Shown here: piece by piece, positions 60,830 through 64,000 of the stretch
Numbering within the stretch: position 1 is the stretch's first letter
Layout: the number at the start of each line of letters is the position of its first letter
Origin: Leucogyrophana mollusca
Taxonomy: Eukaryota; Basidiomycota; Agaricomycetes; Boletales
Reading direction: 5' to 3'
Assembly: GCA_021014945.1 (NCBI GenBank)
Contig: MU266342.1
Coordinates: 163,856-227,855, forward strand
Length of the DNA stretch: 64,000 nt
The notes under the pieces: generated by a model
What the model was told of the DNA's origin: nothing
What the model saw: only the letters and a program-made list of their open reading frames with translations
The model's database searches: none
Program-made: the position numbers and the translations under genes

Positions 60830-61180
60830 ATTTCCACCCCTTTTTGCCTTCGCTTTCGAGGGTATGGAACTGACCTGTTCAGTGGGCTCGCACGCGAGCT
60901 CGTGGACGACGATTCCGGCCACCATGTTTTCGTCGCGGTAGGGGTTGACGGTGCTCCAGAGGTATATGCGGTATTGGCTGTGGAAGTGGGGTAGGGGTTA
61001 GTGGTTGTGAATTTGGGTGAGGAACGGGAAGACTCACCCATTCTGCCCATCGGGCAGCGTCATTGAACCCACTCCCGTCCTGTGCGTTCGCAATGACAGC
61101 GTCGTGCTCCGCGCCCAACGTTGTATTGCTGGAAGTTGCCAAGGTAGTGGAGCGTGAGTGGGGTGGGTGTGTTCGTCGCG
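60830..61180 (-). pseudogene. Fungalysin (M36 metallopeptidase) gene fragment, broken
   Basis: The exon fragments read GAEHDAVIANAQDGSGFND, then in another frame TLPDGQNG, and after a GT-AG intron QYRIYLWSTVNPYRDENMVA followed by GIVVHELACEPTEQ. These match the region just before and at the active site of M36 fungalysins. Normally NANFxTxPDGQNG joins without a frame change, and the site reads HExxHG. Here a short deletion with a frame change lies at about 61055-61065. The second zinc His is gone (HELAC). Neither the propeptide nor the rest of the catalytic domain is found nearby. It is a remnant, not a working enzyme. Confidence 0.7.
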
Positions 61181-61502
61181 CACCAAAACTTGACTGTATT
61201 GCATCACACGCACCAAATAATCAAACAAGCACCCCAGAAGTCAACAAAATACCAACGATGATGGAATGGAGCACTCACCACCAACCCTCGCCCGCCCGCG
61301 CTCTCTCGATGGGCGATTCAAGTCGCCGCTGGAGTCGACGGGCTGTCCGGGCTCTCCCTGATGGGGACCCAAGGCCCCGCTGGCGTCTACTGGCCGGCCC
61401 AAGTCGCCTTCCCCGAGGTCAGCCCCACGCAGTGCCCCTGCCTCCTCTCCCCAGACTTTGTGGTCGTCCTCCAGGCCGCGCTCGACTGTGTGACGGAGGT
61501 GC
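61181..61502. other. GC-rich stretch between remnant genes
   Basis: A + strand frame (about 61310-61500) reads VDGLSGLSLMGTQGPAGVYW and FPEVSPTQCPCLLSPDFVVV. It looks moderately protein-like but matches nothing I know, and it overlaps the gene on the other strand at its end. Left unassigned. Confidence 0.35.
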
Positions 61503-62520
61503 TCATCGAGGGTCTAAGGGAGCGTACACTTTCGGATAGCGCGGGGCATACACGATGGGACTGTTGTGCGTGGCGGCGATGAGGCTAGGGGAGGTGATGC
61601 GGGTGAGGATGAGTACAGCCAGCCCGCAGAGGGAGAGCGTGCGCTGGGAAAGCAAAGGTTGCTCAGCGTTGAATTGGTGGTATCTGGAGATGGGCTAGTT
61701 GAGTTACTGATTCCAGTTGGAATAAGCGGGTTAGACGTCTTTTGCACAAAGAATTGCTGTCAGGTAAAGTATCTTCTGGATACGATGTCTCACTCACCGA
61801 TGACTGAACAACTGCGAGCGAATTAATGGAAAAGGAAGACCGGGTTGGTACCTTGGAAAGTAGTGGTGTTGGGAATGAGGGCAGTAGTGGTATTGGAAAC
61901 GTCGCAGCAGGTGACGTGGTATCAGCGGTTTCACCGGCGGGAATCCAAATATTCTTCTGCAGGTTCTCGTTGATGAGAGCTTCTGCTCGTCGAGCAACAC
62001 GTGCGCCTGCTGCTCGACCGCGAGCTCGCCCGCGGCATGCGCGAGGCGCTCCTCGTATCGCCCGTGCTCGTGATCCCATTTGGTGGCTTCGAGCGTGTGG
62101 AGGGCGGCCGCATCGGCGTAGTCTTTCATGGACTTGTCGCGCTGGCGGAGGTGGCTGCAGTAGGGCTCGAATTTGGCTGTGGGGGTGGGGTCGATGCGAC
62201 TCGAACGCGGCAATCTGTATGAGGTTCGTGCGCTACAGCCGCCTTGAATCAGTATTGCGCACCCAAACGACATGCCACGGCACGGCACTGAACTCCTCCT
62301 CGCGCTGTGTGGTGGTGAGCTCGCGGCAGAGTTCGTCAATGCGGCCCTGCGTCTCGTCAAGGTCGACACCGGGCTCGAGGAGCTTGTTCTGGGTGGTGCC
62401 CTCCGCAATGAACGTGAGGTCGGCGCTGGCCTTTTGCAGCGCATCGAGGTAGCGGATTCGCCCTCGTCTTCGTGGTCGGAATCAGAGCCGGAGCCGGAGC
62501 GGGGCATGCAGGGGAGAGGA
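61503..62520 (-). pseudogene. Coiled-coil gene with C-terminal hydrophobic segment, frameshifted
   Basis: Protein-like segments follow each other in changing frames. MPRSGSGSDSDHEDEG is followed by RYLDALQKASADLTFIAEGT and DETQGRIDELCRELTTTQRE. After a likely 54-nt intron come IAAFES and then RIDPTPTAKFEPYCSHLRQR and GELAVEQQAHVLLDEQ. Next is EALINENLQKNIWIPAGETA. After another intron the last exon has a hydrophobic LSLCGLAVLILTRIT and ends RYPKVYAPLDPR. Frame changes fall near 62460, near 62205 (or an intron misread) and near 61975. The family is not recognised. Either the gene is decaying or the assembly has lost single bases here. Frame-corrected coding capacity would be about 260 residues. 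Confidence 0.5.
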
Positions 62521-62676
62521 ACTGGAGTCCATGATAACAGGACGAGTAATGAAGACGGACGGAGAACGAAGAGAAGATGATCAGTAGAAGAAGGTTGAAG
62601 ACGAGTGAAAAAGACAAGGTCGGCCCTTTGTAATTAGGGCTCATGAAGGTATTATGCTGGCGCATACAGCAGTTCA
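62521..62676. other. Upstream flank of the frameshifted gene
   Basis: This should carry the promoter of the minus-strand gene. It ends abruptly where homology to the F-box gene 3' end begins. Confidence 0.4.
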
Positions 62677-62731
62677 ACCGAGGCTGTCAAGGGAAAGTCG
62701 AAATTGTTGTTTTGAATACTAGAGGTTGAGA
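62677..62731 (+). pseudogene. 5'-truncated copy of the F-box gene 3' end
   Basis: The codons for TEAVKGKSKLLF plus stop (62677-62715) repeat the last 12 codons of the F-box gene at 58388-58426 with one amino-acid change (Glu to Gly). Similarity continues about 15 bases past the stop (AGGTTGAGA.GCA). Upstream of 62675 the similarity stops at once. Confidence 0.7.
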
Positions 62732-63585
62732 GGCATATATGTCTCTATAATATAAGATGGAAATTTGCTTCCGGGGCCGTGTCCTCCGCGTCATGCGGTG
62801 CACAGTAAGGATGCTGGCCCTATTGACGGGGACGAAGGTATCTGCATCCCTGCCAACCCTCGTTTTGTTTATTCTCCGGCAATTTATTTTTTGGTATATA
62901 TAAGTTAGCATCAGCATCAACGCGGAATCAGCAGCACCAGATACAATAGTTGTTCCTTCGGCTGTTCCATCATGATCCTCGTGCCAATCAGCCTTCCTTC
63001 GTCGATCTCGAGCAAAGCTCAGCTCGCGTGCCATGCCATAAAAATGATTACGACGTCGTAGTTTCAAACACACCATTTGCACTCTCGAAAGCATTTTACG
63101 GTTTGCTGGCCAGCGATCGATCGGTTCAGCAGCAAAGGGCACCAGCCTAACCACATCGGGAGTTGGAATTTTCTTTTCGGGAGTCGAGGCGGGTGAACAA
63201 GACGAGGGTGTTAGTGCGACACAAGGCCATCACTTTCAGTCCATGCGCCCAACGACAGGCAGAGATGTTATTAAACAACCATGTCCACTGACATGGAACA
63301 GAATTGAATTTTAGAAAGCACAACCAAATGTCCATCTCGCTGAAATAAAATAATTCCTTTGCATCTATTTGTTGAGCGCCATGCATAATCAAATGACTAT
63401 GAAGTGACAACGCAACAAAGAGAGAGAAGGACATGAAAAAAGGATCCCCCGACGACACAAGCCGGTAGTGCAGTGGCAAGGTCATCATGTCCTCCGAGTT
63501 GCAAGCAGAGCTCAGAGGATCAAGGGCGGCAAAAATTTGATAACCAAAGAATGAAGGCGGTGCCTTCATAATAGTGGTTAAACTA
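62732..63585. other. Intergenic region
   Basis: A TATATATAAG sequence lies at about 62895-62904 but the frames that follow are short. Minus-strand frames up to 162 codons (63147-63635) overlap the 3' end of the right-edge gene and are not supported. Confidence 0.4.
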
Positions 63586-64000
63586 TTAAACAGGGGACGT
63601 TTCAACCACAGATCCAGCGGTGAAGGAAGTGGCACGAGAACTCACCAACAACGCTCCAGCAGTGGGCACTGGTTCAGCACCTGGTCCACCCTTGGCAGCA
63701 CTTTGGGGAGGTTCCCACGACCTAAATGATAGGGTTTTCTTGTCGGCGGGAATAGATCTTTGAGATCAGTCATCCCGGCCTCCTCTGGGCCTCTGTATCG
63801 ACGTAGCCCGGGTCTCCCATAGTCCAGAGAGGGTCCGTATCGACATAGTCCGGAGAGGGTCCACGGATGTTTACGAGGAGGCTTGAGACATATCTTTCGG
63901 AGGTTTCGTGAAGGTCAGAGAAAGACATAACGGGTATTTCGTCGAGTGGTTTCGCGGCGGTCTCCTGGTGTGCCTGAGAGGTATGTTGTTTTTCTGTATT
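63586..64000 (-). CDS. 3' part of an unidentified gene, frameshifted (partial)
   Basis: The gene enters from the right edge. After an acceptor (CTCTCAG) near 63973 the exon reads PLDEIPVMSFSDLHETSERY and SPDYVDTDPLWTMGDPGYVD. It then continues in a second frame GPEEAGMTDLKDLFP, and in a third ADKKTLSFRSWEPPQSAAKG. It ends SRATSFTAGSVVETSPV with TAA at 63588-63586. The frame changes fall at short homopolymers: GGGCC near 63789 and GGG at 63748-63750. One extra base at each would give a single open frame. No GT donor lies between the segments, so splicing does not explain it. The product is unknown. A short internal repeat (YVDT...GDPGYVDT) is present. Confidence 0.55.
63804..63856. repeat. Imperfect tandem repeat, about 26 bp, two copies
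   Basis: CATAGTCCRGAGAGGGTCC occurs twice (about 63818 and 63844), with a related GTATCGACRTAG between and before. It lies in the coding part of the right-edge gene. Confidence 0.6.

Noticed and set aside
61310..61582. Plus-strand frame reading VDGLSGLSLMGTQGPAGVYW
   Set aside because: GC-rich sequence keeps several frames open here. Its end is antisense to the better supported last exon of the minus-strand gene.

Overview
The window looks like nuclear DNA of a basidiomycete fungus, most likely an Agaricomycete. Genes are dense, lie on both strands and are split by many short introns of about 45-80 bp with GT-AG ends and CTAAC/CTRAY branch points. The gene content fits: a VAC8 armadillo protein, basidiomycete-type P450s, a GH16 glucanase, an F-box protein of the type expanded in mushrooms, and fungalysin remnants. 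CDS spans below include introns. Splice sites were read by eye from the donor, branch and acceptor plus continuity of protein motifs.

Layout. 0-7.2 kb: 3' end of an unknown gene (+), CCA-adding enzyme (-), acyl-protein thioesterase (-), VAC8 (+). 7.2-12.4 kb: a gene-poor stretch with a small secreted protein (+), then a secreted GH16 glucanase (+). 12.7-22.1 kb: BAG-domain cochaperone (+), GYF-domain protein (-), acetyl-CoA transporter (-). 23.1-25.8 kb: a small orphan gene and a P450 (+). 26.1-34.2 kb: NAP/SET histone chaperone (-), SAC1 phosphoinositide phosphatase (-) divergent from U2 snRNP A' (+), TMEM205-like protein (-), COP9 signalosome subunit 6 (-), tRNA-Thr (-). 34.9-41.3 kb: MCM5 (+), a convergent tRNA-Lys(CTT)/tRNA-Lys(TTT) pair, and a SprT/GCNA-like protease (+). 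41.6-46.3 kb: a second P450 (-) and a tail-anchored coiled-coil protein with a duplicated exon pair (-). 48.6-54.7 kb: SRPK kinase (-), STE20/FRAY-type kinase (+), Rieske protein (-). 56.2-60.2 kb: F-box protein (+) and FAD monooxygenase (-). 60.8-64 kb: a disrupted zone with a fungalysin pseudogene, a frameshifted coiled-coil/TM gene, a 5'-truncated copy of the F-box gene's 3' end, and a frameshifted partial gene running off the right edge.

Most genes are housekeeping: RNA processing (CCA1, U2A', SRPK, tRNAs), replication and DNA-protein crosslink repair (MCM5, SprT), membrane identity and lipid modification (SAC1, VAC8, thioesterase, acetyl-CoA transporter), chromatin and ubiquitin control (NAP, CSN6, F-box) and respiration (Rieske). 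Secretion and secondary oxidation genes (GH16, P450s, FAD monooxygenase, small secreted protein) are interspersed. I see no clear biosynthetic cluster, no intact transposon, no CRISPR array and no convincing new multi-gene system. The most unusual signals are in gene structure: in-frame introns, a GC-AG intron, microexons and a duplicated exon pair. The paired lysine tRNAs and the disrupted right end are the other points of note.
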